A DNA stretch of 64,000 nt from Mucilaginibacter pineti (GTDB lineage: Bacteria > Bacteroidota > Bacteroidia > Sphingobacteriales > Sphingobacteriaceae). The stretch is taken from the NCBI RefSeq assembly GCF_900101875.1, contig NZ_FNAI01000005.1:310001-374000 (forward strand), in the 5' to 3' direction. Of this stretch, positions 16,238-25,463 are shown piece by piece. The notes beneath the pieces were generated by a model. That model made no database searches, was not told where the DNA came from, and saw only the letters and a list, made by a program, of their open reading frames with translations. A program made the position numbers and the translations under genes. The first letter of the stretch is position 1. Every line of letters starts with the position of its first letter.

Positions 16238-18514
16238 ATGAAGATCAAATTATTAGTGCTCGCCGGGTTATTCTGGCCGGGCTTTGTATTGGCGCAACAT
16301 GGTATGGCCATGAAAGCCGGCAGTGATATGGCGGACAAAAAGATGCCTTTTTATACAAAGGTTGGCAACCATGCTATTTATCACCTATACATTGCAGATA
16401 CAACTGTAAACTTTACCGGCAAGACAAGGCCCGCAATGGCTATAAACGGATCAATCCCGGCCCCTACCCTCACATTTACTGAGGGCGATACCGCCGAAAT
16501 TTATGTGCATAATCAAATGATGATGGAAACGTCGATCCACTGGCATGGGTTAATATTACCTAACCGATATGATGGCGTTTCGTACCTTACTACCGCGCCC
16601 ATTAAGGCTGGCGAAACGCATTTTTATAAGTTTCCTTTAGTACAAAATGGCACCTACTGGTATCATTCACACACCATGACCCAGCAACAGAGCGGCATGT
16701 ATGGCGCTTTTGTGATCCTTAAAAAACAGGCATCCCCAGTAAAAAACTACACTTTGGTATTGAGTGACTGGGTTAATGAAAACCCCGAGCAGGTACAGCG
16801 ATCATTGCATAACGCTACAGACTGGTACGCTATTCGCAAGGGCAGCACACAAAACTACCTTGAAGCCATTAAGGAAGGTCATTTTAAAACCAAGGTAGCC
16901 AACGAATGGAAACGGATGCTGGCAATGGATGTAAGTGATGTGGCGTACGACCGCTTTTTTAGCAATGGCAAGGTTGAAAACCAGGCGCCACAGTTTAAAG
17001 CCGGCGATAAGCTGAGGCTGCACATTGTTAATGGTGGCTCATCTACCTATTTCTGGCTTAAATATGCAGGCGGAAAAATTACCGTGGTAGCCAATGACGG
17101 CGAAGATGTTGAACCCGTTGAAGTTGACCGGCTGATTATAGCATCGGCAGAAACTTATGATGTGGAAGTAACAGTACCTAAAGATGGCAGCTATGAATTT
17201 TTAGCCACCCCTGAAGACCGAACCAAATACACCTCGTTATGGCTTGGCACAGGTACTAAACATGCTGCAACCCGTTTGCCTAAACTCAAATATTTTGAGG
17301 GGATGAAAATGATGAACGGTATGATGGCCATGAACGGCGATATGAAAGAAATGGACGGAATGGTGATGACCAACCAGGTCATGGATATGAACACCGTGAT
17401 GTATCCGGAAATTACTGGCGATGCCAAACCAGCCGATTCAAAAAAGAAAATGCCTCCCGATAAAATGGACGATATGGCGGGCATGGATATGGGCGGTTCG
17501 GCAGGTGATATAACAACGCTTAATTATGGTATGCTGAGGTCAACCAAGGTTACTACTTTACCCGCGGGACCAACTAAATTGCTCAGGTTTAATCTTACCG
17601 GCAACATGAACCGTTATGTGTGGACCATCAATAACAAAACAGTTTCGGAGTCAGACAAGATCTTGATAAAGCAGGGCGAAAACGTCCGCATCATTCTTTA
17701 TAACAACACCATGATGCGGCATCCCATGCACCTGCACGGTCATTATTTTAGGGTGCTGAACGGGCAGGGCGATCATTCGCCCTTAAAAAACACGTTGGAT
17801 ATTATGCCCATGGAAAGGGATACCATTGAGTTTCGCGCTACCGAAAGTGGCGATTGGTTTTTCCATTGCCATATCCTGTACCACATGATGAGCGGTATGG
17901 GCCGTATTTTTAGTTATGAAAACTCGCCGCCCAACCCCGAGCTGCCAGATCCGGCGCTGGCCCTTAAAAAGATATACGCAGATGACCAGCATTTTTACGC
18001 ATCGGCCAAACTGGGCCTGGAAAGTAACGGCAGCGATGGCAACGCCTATTTAGCCAACACCCGCTGGAAACTCTCTACCCTTTGGCATTTAGGCTTAAAT
18101 GACAAAAAAGGTTATGAAAGCGAAACCATGATTGGGCGTTACTTTGGCCAAATGCAATGGCTATACGCTTACGGCGGTTTTGATTATCACTATAAAAAGG
18201 AAAACAGCACGGAAAACAACCTGTTTGGCCAGGCAAGTAATAAAAACAACAGGCATACAGTAGTAGCCGGTTTAGCCTATACCCTACCCATGCTATTTGT
18301 GGCCGATGCACGTATAGATGGCAATGGTAAACTCAGGTTTCAATTAGGGAGGGACGATATACCCCTAACCAGCCGTCTGCGTTTCACTATTATGGCCAAT
18401 ACCGATAAGGAGTACGCCGCAGGTTTCAGGTATATCGCCACCAAATATTTCTCTATATCGAGCCATTACGACAGCGATATGGGGCTTGGTGCCGGGTTAA
18501 CCTTAAGCTATTGA
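16238..18514 (+). CDS. copA: Multicopper oxidase (CopA-like) with C-terminal beta-barrel-like domain
   Basis: A 758-residue exported multicopper oxidase (signal peptide ending VLAQ at 20). The copper ligands are all visible: HWH 101-103, HSH 143-145, HPMHLH 495-500 and HCH 543-545, with an axial Met near 554. A Met/Asp-rich stretch (about 353-420) sits between cupredoxin domains, as in copper-tolerance oxidases such as CopA/CueO. After the last cupredoxin domain (about 560), 170 residues of alternating strands (such as MQWLYAYGGFDYHYKK and a terminal AGLTLSY) resemble a CopB-type outer-membrane barrel. It probably oxidises Cu(I) in the periplasm. It is last in its operon and is followed by a strong terminator. 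Confidence 0.92.
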   Translation: MKIKLLVLAGLFWPGFVLAQHGMAMKAGSDMADKKMPFYTKVGNHAIYHLYIADTTVNFTGKTRPAMAINGSIPAPTLTFTEGDTAEIYVHNQMMMETSIHWHGLILPNRYDGVSYLTTAPIKAGETHFYKFPLVQNGTYWYHSHTMTQQQSGMYGAFVILKKQASPVKNYTLVLSDWVNENPEQVQRSLHNATDWYAIRKGSTQNYLEAIKEGHFKTKVANEWKRMLAMDVSDVAYDRFFSNGKVENQAPQFKAGDKLRLHIVNGGSSTYFWLKYAGGKITVVANDGEDVEPVEVDRLIIASAETYDVEVTVPKDGSYEFLATPEDRTKYTSLWLGTGTKHAATRLPKLKYFEGMKMMNGMMAMNGDMKEMDGMVMTNQVMDMNTVMYPEITGDAKPADSKKKMPPDKMDDMAGMDMGGSAGDITTLNYGMLRSTKVTTLPAGPTKLLRFNLTGNMNRYVWTINNKTVSESDKILIKQGENVRIILYNNTMMRHPMHLHGHYFRVLNGQGDHSPLKNTLDIMPMERDTIEFRATESGDWFFHCHILYHMMSGMGRIFSYENSPPNPELPDPALALKKIYADDQHFYASAKLGLESNGSDGNAYLANTRWKLSTLWHLGLNDKKGYESETMIGRYFGQMQWLYAYGGFDYHYKKENSTENNLFGQASNKNNRHTVVAGLAYTLPMLFVADARIDGNGKLRFQLGRDDIPLTSRLRFTIMANTDKEYAAGFRYIATKYFSISSHYDSDMGLGAGLTLSY

Positions 18515-18526
18515 GTAAATTTATTT

Positions 18527-18563
18527 AAAGCTGATACGCGTGTCGTATCAGCTTTATTTTTTT
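18527..18563 (+). terminator. Rho-independent terminator of the copper operon
   Basis: A perfect 12-bp stem, AAAGCTGATACG (18527-18538) and CGTATCAGCTTT (18544-18555), has a 5-base loop and is followed by A and eight T. It lies 13 bp after the oxidase stop and just before the convergent regulator gene ends. Confidence 0.92.
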
Positions 18564-18580
18564 GCCGCAGTAGCGGGATA

Positions 18581-19477
18581 TCATTCCCCAACTTCAAGCC
18601 GGTAGCCTTTACCATGGATGTTTACAAGCCGGATGGTTGGGTCACTCTCCAGCTTCTTCCTCAGTTTTGATATAAACATATCCAGGCTGCGGCCCACAAT
18701 TACACCCTCATCTTCCCATATTTCTTTTTGAAGCCTGCTTCGCTCGATAATGATATTGGGAGATTGTGCGAATATCAGCAGCAATTTACTTTCCTTCGCT
18801 GTAAGTTCTATAGTGGTTATGGCATGTATAAGCTGGCGCTTTTGAGGTTTAAACAATGTTTTGCCAATTTCAAAGCTATCCTTTTCAACGCCGGTGTTCT
18901 CAGGCTTGCTTTTCCGGGTTTTAACAGATCTTGAAATAACAAGCCCTATGAAAGCCAGCAAAGGTATGCCGCCTATCAATAACCCTTTTTGAGGAGTACT
19001 TATACTGTTGCTTTGAAATTTAATAGTAACCAGGTAGCAGCCTTTAGGTTGCTTACGGCCTTTACAGGGCACTATGTTGTCCTTTTTATTTTTAAATATG
19101 GCGTAGCCAAATATGATATCTTTCCCGGTGCAGTTTAACACATTTACAATGTAGTTATGCGCCAGGTTGTTTTTTGCCAGCGAGCGGCCTATTATATTAA
19201 CCAAAGAATCTGACTGAAAGGTAAAATCATTTTCAAACTTGATCTGGTATTCATTTTCGGCCACTTTCTTTACCGGCAACACCCTCGATGTGCTATCTCC
19301 CGAATGTAAAAGGATCTCATGTCCTATTTCCCTAAGCATTATCCCCTGTCGTGCTACGTCAAAATCGTCGTTACCGGTAAAGCTAAACGCCGCACATATC
19401 ATGGTTGTCAGCAACAGGGCGGTAAGCCCCAGCAGGTATTTGGTATTGATATCTAAACGTGTTTTATAACTGGCCAT
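18581..19477 (-). CDS. Membrane-bound one-component regulator with OmpR-type winged helix
   Basis: A 298-residue protein with a transmembrane helix at about 13-33, a periplasmic sensor-like region (about 34-165) containing three cysteines, a second helix (about 168-185), and a C-terminal winged-helix Trans_reg_C domain (about 205-298). The domain shows LTAKESKLLLIFAQSPN and VDMFISKLRKKLE-like sequence (here SLDMFISKLRKKL), ending IHGKGYRLE. There is no receiver domain, so signals would pass directly through the membrane, in the manner of ToxR/CadC, although here the DNA-binding part is at the C-terminus. It is convergent with the copper operon and divergent from the YceI gene, 104 bp away, which is its most likely target. 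Target is inferred. Confidence 0.82.
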   Translation of the reverse strand: MASYKTRLDINTKYLLGLTALLLTTMICAAFSFTGNDDFDVARQGIMLREIGHEILLHSGDSTSRVLPVKKVAENEYQIKFENDFTFQSDSLVNIIGRSLAKNNLAHNYIVNVLNCTGKDIIFGYAIFKNKKDNIVPCKGRKQPKGCYLVTIKFQSNSISTPQKGLLIGGIPLLAFIGLVISRSVKTRKSKPENTGVEKDSFEIGKTLFKPQKRQLIHAITTIELTAKESKLLLIFAQSPNIIIERSRLQKEIWEDEGVIVGRSLDMFISKLRKKLESDPTIRLVNIHGKGYRLEVGE

Positions 19478-19552
19478 AGCTGCGCTGGTTTATTTTACAA
19501 AGTTTACAATTTTATTTACAATAATCACCATATCAAACTTACTGTGTATGAA

Positions 19553-19560
19553 TAGGTTTG
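19553..19560 (+). promoter_or_regulatory. Probable -7 promoter box of the YceI gene
   Basis: TAGGTTTG matches the Bacteroidota -7 consensus TAnnTTTG exactly and lies 21 bp upstream of the chosen ATG at 19582. This places the transcription start near 19567, so the TTG at 19558 cannot serve as the translation start. Confidence 0.45.
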
Positions 19561-19581
19561 CAGCTCAAAACCCTATATGTT

Positions 19582-20181
19582 ATGTTAAAAAAATCTGCAA
19601 TTATCCTAACATTGTTTATGTTTCAACTGGCCGCTAATGCACAGCAAACCTACCAATTGGATATCAAAAAAAGTAAAATTTTATGGGATGCCCGCAAAAC
19701 AATGGGCGGCCATTATGGCTACCTGCTTTTTAACTCGGGCAGCCTCAGTTATTCTGCCGGGGGCGAGCCGATGGGCGCGGCCTTTAGCCTTGATATGAAT
19801 AGCATGAAGAGTACAGATCATAACCCCGACGGAAACAAAAAAGTAGATGACCGTTTAAAAACCGACGGCTTTTTTGCAACTGTCAAATACCCCTCAGCCA
19901 TCATAAATATCAAAAAGATAATGCGTGTTGGCCAATCAACAACTTTTAAGGTAGCCGGAGAGCTTACTATGAAGGGAATTACAAACCCTATTGAATTTAC
20001 CGCTATCATAAAAAAGAAGGGAAATATTGTTAATGCCGCCGCCGAAACCAAAATAGACCGGGTTAAATGGCACATTGATTTTCAGCCAAAACCCAAATCA
20101 TGGGATTTCATTGCCGCCTTAACAGATAAGATCATTACCGATGAGATAGGCGTTTCACTAAACCTTGTATTTACAAAATAA
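19582..20181 (+). CDS. YceI family periplasmic protein
   Basis: A 199-residue protein with a signal peptide (LFMFQLAANAQQ). It has the YceI lipocalin-like fold: strands GGHYGYLLFNSGSL, AAFSLDMNSMKSTDH, and the conserved HLK-like segment replaced by DDRLKTDGFFATVKYPSA, then FKVAGELTMKGITNPIEF. YceI proteins bind isoprenoid-type lipids in the periplasm; their role in Bacteroidota is unclear. The ATG at 19582 is preferred over the TTG at 19558 because it starts the signal peptide and lies downstream of a promoter box. It is divergent from the membrane-bound regulator at 18581-19477. Confidence 0.9.
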   Translation: MLKKSAIILTLFMFQLAANAQQTYQLDIKKSKILWDARKTMGGHYGYLLFNSGSLSYSAGGEPMGAAFSLDMNSMKSTDHNPDGNKKVDDRLKTDGFFATVKYPSAIINIKKIMRVGQSTTFKVAGELTMKGITNPIEFTAIIKKKGNIVNAAAETKIDRVKWHIDFQPKPKSWDFIAALTDKIITDEIGVSLNLVFTK

Positions 20182-20224
20182 TAAATCGGGGTAACTACAG
20201 GCCGAGATAGTTTAACACACAAAA

Positions 20225-20578
20225 TCACATTTTTAAGCTCAAAGGATTTGGATAATTATCGCTCTGATCTTCGGCTACGTTATCCAGGCATTTAAAATCC
20301 TTTTCAATGAGCAGGTAAAACCGGTCGCTGCTGGTTTCAAAGCCTACGCGTTCGGTGTTTGCCCATTCGTTTACCATGGCGTGCGGCATGTGCATGGTTA
20401 TGGTACAATTATTAAAGCTGGCGGTTAAGTTTAGGTTGCTTGATCGCCTTAGCGCATATTTGAGTACCTGCGTGCCAAAGTCTGTTGTTTCTTCCAGGTA
20501 GCCATCGCGCGCAAAACGTTCAACATCGGTTTTGGTAAGCCTATACCTGAGCGAATTTCCTTTTATCCTGATCTTCAT
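20225..20578 (-). CDS. Small conserved protein near siroheme methyltransferase (DUF7009-like)
   Basis: A 117-residue cytoplasmic protein beginning MKIRIKGNSLRYRLTKTDVE, a start I associate with the DUF7009 group of short Bacteroidota proteins found near nitrite-reduction or molybdate genes. Two-thirds of the chain looks like short beta strands with helices, and it lacks a signal or cysteine motif. It begins 10 bp after the stop of the CobA-type gene, so the two form one operon. No function is established; a helper role in nitrate assimilation is suggested only by context. Confidence 0.7.
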   Translation of the reverse strand: MKIRIKGNSLRYRLTKTDVERFARDGYLEETTDFGTQVLKYALRRSSNLNLTASFNNCTITMHMPHAMVNEWANTERVGFETSSDRFYLLIEKDFKCLDNVAEDQSDNYPNPLSLKM

Positions 20579-20588
20579 AATGCTTCTC

Positions 20589-21320
20589 CTATTGATTGTT
20601 AAGGTTTACTACATCGCCAATAATTATTAATGCCGGGTAGGTAAGTTTATTTTCCAGCGCCATAGCAGCAAGATCCTTTACCTGGCCTTTAGCCAGTTTT
20701 TGATGCGGCAGCGATGCATGCTGAATAATAGCCGCAGGGGTTTGTCCTTTACCTGCACTAACGTAGGTTTGCGCAATTTCATCCAGCTTTTTCATGCCCA
20801 TATATATAACAACGGTGGCATTGCTTTGCATGGCACAGGCCAGATCAGCAGAAAGTCGGCCGTCTTTTTTTGTGCCGGTAACCATCCATACACTTTCGCT
20901 TACCGAACGGTGCGTAAGCGGGATATCTTCAAAGCCCGAAGCCTGCATACTGGTAATACCCGGTATATAATGGGTTTCTATTCCCTGCCCGCGCGCATAA
21001 ATGATCTCTTCAAACCCACGACCAAAAATAAATGGATCGCCTCCTTTTAACCGCACCACGCTCCCGTTGGTAAAAGCATAATGCCTTATAAGCTCGTGAA
21101 TGGTTTCCTGCGGTGTATAATCGCCGTAAGGTTGTTTGCCTACATAAACCTTTTCGCAGCTGGCATTGCAAATGTCAAGCAGTTCTTTATTGGCAAGGTT
21201 ATCATATAATACCACTTTTGCCTGTTGTAAAACCTTATATCCCTTAACAGTTATCAATTCCGGATCGCCGGGACCAGCCCCAAGTACAAACAATTCAGGT
21301 TTTTGGGATACAATTTCCAT
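20589..21320 (-). CDS. cobA: Uroporphyrinogen-III C-methyltransferase
   Basis: A 243-residue SUMT from the ATG at 21320; the in-frame TTG at 21335 is a weaker start. The tetrapyrrole methylase features are all there: LFVLGAGPGDPELITVKG at the N-terminus, VVLYDNL, the SAM-binding GGDPFIFGRG, and IPGITSM. It methylates uroporphyrinogen III twice to precorrin-2, the precursor of siroheme. The NirB nitrite reductase encoded divergently at 21606 needs siroheme, so the gene serves the same pathway. It has no fused CysG oxidase/ferrochelatase domain, so that step must be encoded elsewhere. Confidence 0.95.
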   Translation of the reverse strand: MEIVSQKPELFVLGAGPGDPELITVKGYKVLQQAKVVLYDNLANKELLDICNASCEKVYVGKQPYGDYTPQETIHELIRHYAFTNGSVVRLKGGDPFIFGRGFEEIIYARGQGIETHYIPGITSMQASGFEDIPLTHRSVSESVWMVTGTKKDGRLSADLACAMQSNATVVIYMGMKKLDEIAQTYVSAGKGQTPAAIIQHASLPHQKLAKGQVKDLAAMALENKLTYPALIIIGDVVNLNNQ

Positions 21321-21605
21321 TATTTTTAATTTCAAGACAAAAAATCAATTTATGAAGACAAATTTTTGAACCATTTTAACAAATTGTCAAAAATTACAGT
21401 TTAAAATCATTTAAAAATGACATAAAACATATTTATAACTCTAAAATATGAATTAAATTAACAATAAACATGATTTATTTAATAAAATACTGGATTAAAA
21501 TTTTTTATTTACCATTTTTTAATTATAATTGTGATGTAAATGCATTTGAGGTCGCAGTTAAATGTATTTAAGTTGAAAATTGCTTTAACATTTAAAAAAA
21601 TCGAT

Positions 21606-24101
21606 ATGTCAAAACCAACCATTATTGTTGTTGGCAACGGCATGGTAGGTTATAAGTTTTGCGAGAAACTTTTAGCCAGATCATCCCAATTCCAAATAAT
21701 TGTTTTTGGCGAGGAGCCGCGTCATGCTTATGACAGGGTACACCTCAGCGAATATTTCGCCGACAAAACCGCCGATGACCTTTCGCTTTCAACCTTATCA
21801 TGGTATGCCGAAAACAATATCCAGCTGCACCTTGATGACCCTATCCAGGAGATCAACAAAACCGAAAAAACAATCCATTCCTTAAAGGGCGTAAAACTAC
21901 ATTATGATTACCTGGTACTGGCAACCGGCTCATCGGCCTTTGTGCCCGATATTCCCGGCATCGAAAAAGACGGCGTATTCGTTTATAGAACCATTGAAGA
22001 CCTGGAACTGATAAAAGCCTGCGCCGTAAACGCCAGATCGGGCGCTGTAATGGGCGGCGGCCTGCTTGGTCTGGAAGCCGCAAAAGCACTCATGGACCTG
22101 GGCATTGCCGAACCGCACGTAATTGAATTTGCGCCACGCCTTATGCCGCGGCAAATTGATTCAGCAGGTAGCAATATGCTGCAGTTGAAATTAAAGCAAC
22201 TGGGCCTGCACATACACTTAAATAAAAGCACTGCCGCTATTGTTGGAGATAAAAAAATAGAAGCCCTGCGATTTAATGACGATAGCCTGCTGGTTGTTGA
22301 TATGCTGGTGATCTCGGCAGGTATCCGCCCGCGGGATGAATTGGCTAAACTAACCGGCCTGCATGTGGGCACCCGCGGCGGCATTATAGTGAACGAAAAA
22401 ATGCAAACCAGCGATGAACATATTTATGCCATTGGCGAGTGTGCATTATACGAGGGAATGATTTATGGTTTAGTTGCGCCGGGTTATGAGATGGCCGACA
22501 TCGTGGCCGCTCATTTAACCCAGGCGGATAAATCCTTCTACGGTTACGATATGAGCACCAAGCTAAAGCTTATTGGTGTAGATGTAGCCAGCTTTGGCGA
22601 TGCCTTTATTACCGAGCCCGACTGCCGCACCATTTTGTTTGAAGATACCCACAAGGGAATTTACAAACGCATAAACATAACCAATGACGGCAAAAATCTT
22701 TTAGGCGGTATTTTAATTGGCGATGCAGACGCTTACAATATGCTGCTGCAAACCGTCAACAATAAAATGATACTCCCGCCAGATCCTGAAGATCTGATCC
22801 TCGGTTTGCGCGGTGCCGAGGCCAATGCAGGCGCAGGCATCATGAGCCTGCCCGACGACGCGCTTATTTGCTCATGCGAGGCGGTAAGCAAGGCAAGTAT
22901 CTGTTCGGCAGTAAATGAGCAGGGAATAACCAGCATTGACGGCATGAAAAAATGCAACAAAGCGGGCACCGGCTGCGGCGGATGCATACCACTGGTGAAA
23001 GACCTGATTGCCGGTACACTGAAAGCCAATGGTCAGTATGTTAAAAACACCATCTGCGAGCATTTTGATTATTCAAGACAGGAGCTGTTTGACATGGTTA
23101 AGATCAACGGTTTAAAAAATTACGACCTCGTACTTGATCATTATGGAAAAGGCGACGGCTGCGAAGTATGCAAGCCTGTTGTGGCCAGTATCCTGTCCAG
23201 CCTATGGAATGATGTTATAGTGAAGCAGGAAGCTATTCAGGATAGTAACGACCGTTTTTTGGCCAACATTCAAAAGGGCGGCACGTATTCGGTAGTTCCC
23301 CGCATCCCCGGTGGCGAAATTACGCCCGATAAATTAATAGTGATCGGGCAGGTAGCCAAACGTTACGGGCTGTATACTAAGATCACCGGAGGCCAGCGTA
23401 TCGATCTGTTCGGCGCACACCTGAGCGACCTGCCGTTAATTTGGGAGGAACTGATTGATGCCGGCTTTGAAAGCGGACACGCTTACGGCAAAGCACTGCG
23501 TACGGTAAAAAGCTGCGTAGGCAGCACCTGGTGCCGGTTTGGCCTGCATGATAGCGTAACCTTCGCCATCGAAATAGAAGACAGGTACAAAGGCATCCGC
23601 GCACCTCACAAATTAAAAGGCGGCGTAAGCGGATGCGTTCGCGAATGCGCCGAAGCCCAATCAAAGGATTTTGGCATTATAGCCACAGAAAAAGGCTGGA
23701 ATTTATACGTATGCGGCAATGGCGGCTCCAAACCCCAGCACGCGCAATTACTGGCAACCGATATTGACAAGGAAACACTGGTAAAATACCTCGACAGGTT
23801 CCTGATGTTTTACATAAAAACCGCCGACCAGCTAACCCGTACCGCAACCTGGCTAAATAAGCTCGACGGCGGCATGAGCTATTTGAAAAATGTAATTATA
23901 AATGACAGCCTGGGCCTTGCGGCACAATTGGAAGAAGAAATGCAATCACTGGTTGATACCTATCATTGCGAATGGAAGGAAGCCATCAATGACCCAGCCA
24001 TGCGCAAACGTTTTGCCCATTTCATAAACGCACCCGACGAAAAAGACCCACATGCACTGTTTGAGCCCATGCGCCAACAGGTTAAGGCCAGGGAATGGTA
24101 G
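21606..24101 (+). CDS. nirB: Assimilatory nitrite reductase [NAD(P)H] large subunit
   Basis: An 831-residue protein from the ATG at 21606, which begins the FAD-binding motif IIVVGNGMVG; the upstream ATG at 21540 adds 22 non-conserved residues. The domain order is FAD/NAD oxidoreductase (about 1-410), BFD-like [2Fe-2S] with C422, C424, C457 and C460, nitrite/sulfite reductase ferredoxin-like half (about 545-610), and siroheme/[4Fe-4S] domain with C637, C643, C677 and C681. It reduces nitrite to ammonium in the cytoplasm using NAD(P)H. NirD follows 87 bp later, and the siroheme-pathway methyltransferase is divergent. Length and motifs fit NirB fully. Confidence 0.96.
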   Translation: MSKPTIIVVGNGMVGYKFCEKLLARSSQFQIIVFGEEPRHAYDRVHLSEYFADKTADDLSLSTLSWYAENNIQLHLDDPIQEINKTEKTIHSLKGVKLHYDYLVLATGSSAFVPDIPGIEKDGVFVYRTIEDLELIKACAVNARSGAVMGGGLLGLEAAKALMDLGIAEPHVIEFAPRLMPRQIDSAGSNMLQLKLKQLGLHIHLNKSTAAIVGDKKIEALRFNDDSLLVVDMLVISAGIRPRDELAKLTGLHVGTRGGIIVNEKMQTSDEHIYAIGECALYEGMIYGLVAPGYEMADIVAAHLTQADKSFYGYDMSTKLKLIGVDVASFGDAFITEPDCRTILFEDTHKGIYKRINITNDGKNLLGGILIGDADAYNMLLQTVNNKMILPPDPEDLILGLRGAEANAGAGIMSLPDDALICSCEAVSKASICSAVNEQGITSIDGMKKCNKAGTGCGGCIPLVKDLIAGTLKANGQYVKNTICEHFDYSRQELFDMVKINGLKNYDLVLDHYGKGDGCEVCKPVVASILSSLWNDVIVKQEAIQDSNDRFLANIQKGGTYSVVPRIPGGEITPDKLIVIGQVAKRYGLYTKITGGQRIDLFGAHLSDLPLIWEELIDAGFESGHAYGKALRTVKSCVGSTWCRFGLHDSVTFAIEIEDRYKGIRAPHKLKGGVSGCVRECAEAQSKDFGIIATEKGWNLYVCGNGGSKPQHAQLLATDIDKETLVKYLDRFLMFYIKTADQLTRTATWLNKLDGGMSYLKNVIINDSLGLAAQLEEEMQSLVDTYHCEWKEAINDPAMRKRFAHFINAPDEKDPHALFEPMRQQVKAREW

Positions 24102-24188
24102 GGTGTTAATTAAAAATTCAAAAGTTAAAATTCAAAAAACGAGGCGGTGAAAATAATACCACTTTACTCCCTTTTAATCAAATGTTAA

Positions 24189-24539
24189 ATGGAAACAGCA
24201 ATAGCAACTGAATGGATACTTGCTTGTTATGTTGATGACGTACCCGAAAATGGCGGCTCATGCATAAAACATGGCGATGAGCAAATAGCGATATTCAACT
24301 TCACCCGTCGTGGCGAATGGTATGCCACGCAAAATCTTTGCCCGCATAAACAGCAAATGGCAATTTCGCGCGGTATGATTGGCAGCACCGGCGATGCCTG
24401 CGAACCAAAGGTAGCCTGCCCCTTTCACAAAAAAGCATTCTCATTACTTACCGGCGAATGCATAGGCGAAGAAGAGCTGGCGATTAAAACCTACCCGGTA
24501 AAAGTGGCCGACGGCAAAGTTTTTGTCGGCATAGCCTGA
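24189..24539 (+). CDS. nirD: Nitrite reductase small subunit, Rieske-type
   Basis: A 116-residue NirD with a Rieske-like fold. Unlike the E. coli protein, which by memory lacks the cluster ligands, this one keeps C51-x-H53 (CPH) and C77-x2-H80 (CPFH), the four ligands of a Rieske [2Fe-2S] cluster. The spacing of 23 residues between them is longer than the classical Rieske spacing. It pairs with NirB immediately upstream and is convergent with the FNR-like regulator, whose stop is 2 bp away. Confidence 0.93.
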   Translation: METAIATEWILACYVDDVPENGGSCIKHGDEQIAIFNFTRRGEWYATQNLCPHKQQMAISRGMIGSTGDACEPKVACPFHKKAFSLLTGECIGEEELAIKTYPVKVADGKVFVGIA

Positions 24540-24541
24540 GG

Positions 24542-25237
24542 CTACAGGTCGGTATCCTGGGTTAAAAGAAATAACTTTCCCTCATTGGTGATGTTTATCT
24601 TTTTTCCGTTTGTAGTAATCAGTTTTTCTTGCGTAAGTTCATTTACTACCCTAAAAACAGTTTCGTAAGTAGCCCCCGCATAAGATGCCAGATCCTGCCG
24701 GGTAAGTTCAATATCAACATGCCCCTCCTGGTTTACACCGTACTGTTTTTTCAGGGAGATAAGCGCCTGGGCAACCCTTCCTTTTACCGACATGTGGGCA
24801 AGATTGCGCATCTTCCGCTCGGCCTCCTGCAGCTCATCAGCAAAAAACAGCATCAACTGATACATAAATTGCGAATTTACCTTCAGCGTACTTTCAAAAA
24901 ACTCCATATCAACATAGCAAACAACCCCTGCCTCCAGCGCTGTTGCCGAAATAGGATAATGCGATGCCTGTCCACCCAAAACCCGGTGACCAAATATCGC
25001 ACCCTTATTTGCAAAGCGAATAATAAGCTCTTTATCCGCCCCCCATTTTTTATGAACCTTTACATTACCCTCGTAAACAAAATATATCCCGGTAACCGGG
25101 TCACCCTCACTAAAAATAACCTGCCCTTTTTTAACGTTGATATTCTTTTTGTTGGCCGAAATAGCCGGCAGCCATTCTTTAATACAGTTTTTACACAAAA
25201 AACAAGTATTCACATCGCATTGTGTAGTCTTCTTCAT
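24542..25237 (-). CDS. Crp/Fnr-family transcriptional regulator with N-terminal cysteine cluster
   Basis: A 231-residue regulator. The N-terminus holds C7, C12, C15 and C18, a spacing that could bind an iron-sulphur cluster as in FNR. The cyclic-nucleotide-type beta roll (about 30-140) contains GQVIFSEGDPVTGIYFVYEG, and another Cys lies near residue 103. The C-terminal HTH (about 165-215) has LTRQDLASYAGATYETVFRVV, the FNR/Crp helix-turn-helix. It is placed inside the nitrate/nitrite locus and divergent from the porin-NarK-nitrate reductase genes, so it likely controls them. A TGAT-N4-ATCA box is present in the shared upstream region. Control by oxygen or nitric oxide is inferred, not shown. 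Confidence 0.9.
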   Translation of the reverse strand: MKKTTQCDVNTCFLCKNCIKEWLPAISANKKNINVKKGQVIFSEGDPVTGIYFVYEGNVKVHKKWGADKELIIRFANKGAIFGHRVLGGQASHYPISATALEAGVVCYVDMEFFESTLKVNSQFMYQLMLFFADELQEAERKMRNLAHMSVKGRVAQALISLKKQYGVNQEGHVDIELTRQDLASYAGATYETVFRVVNELTQEKLITTNGKKINITNEGKLFLLTQDTDL

Positions 25238-25463
25238 TAAATATTGTAGTTCTGATAATATTTTTCAATGCAAAAGTGCATTAAAATTATAATTATTTTG
25301 AAATTTTAGCGCTTTTAGCATTCTACTTTAGATAAATAATCACTTCAAAGAGATTTTATTGAATAAATTTTATTTAAAATTCAATAAAAAATTACCAAAG
25401 CCATATTTTGACTATTTTTTACCACAGTAAATTTAACTTTTTTGTAAAAATTAGATATTTACA

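Noticed and set aside
24629..25240. 203-residue plus-strand frame opposite the FNR-like regulator
   Set aside because: The minus strand encodes a complete regulator with clear motifs; the plus frame shows none.
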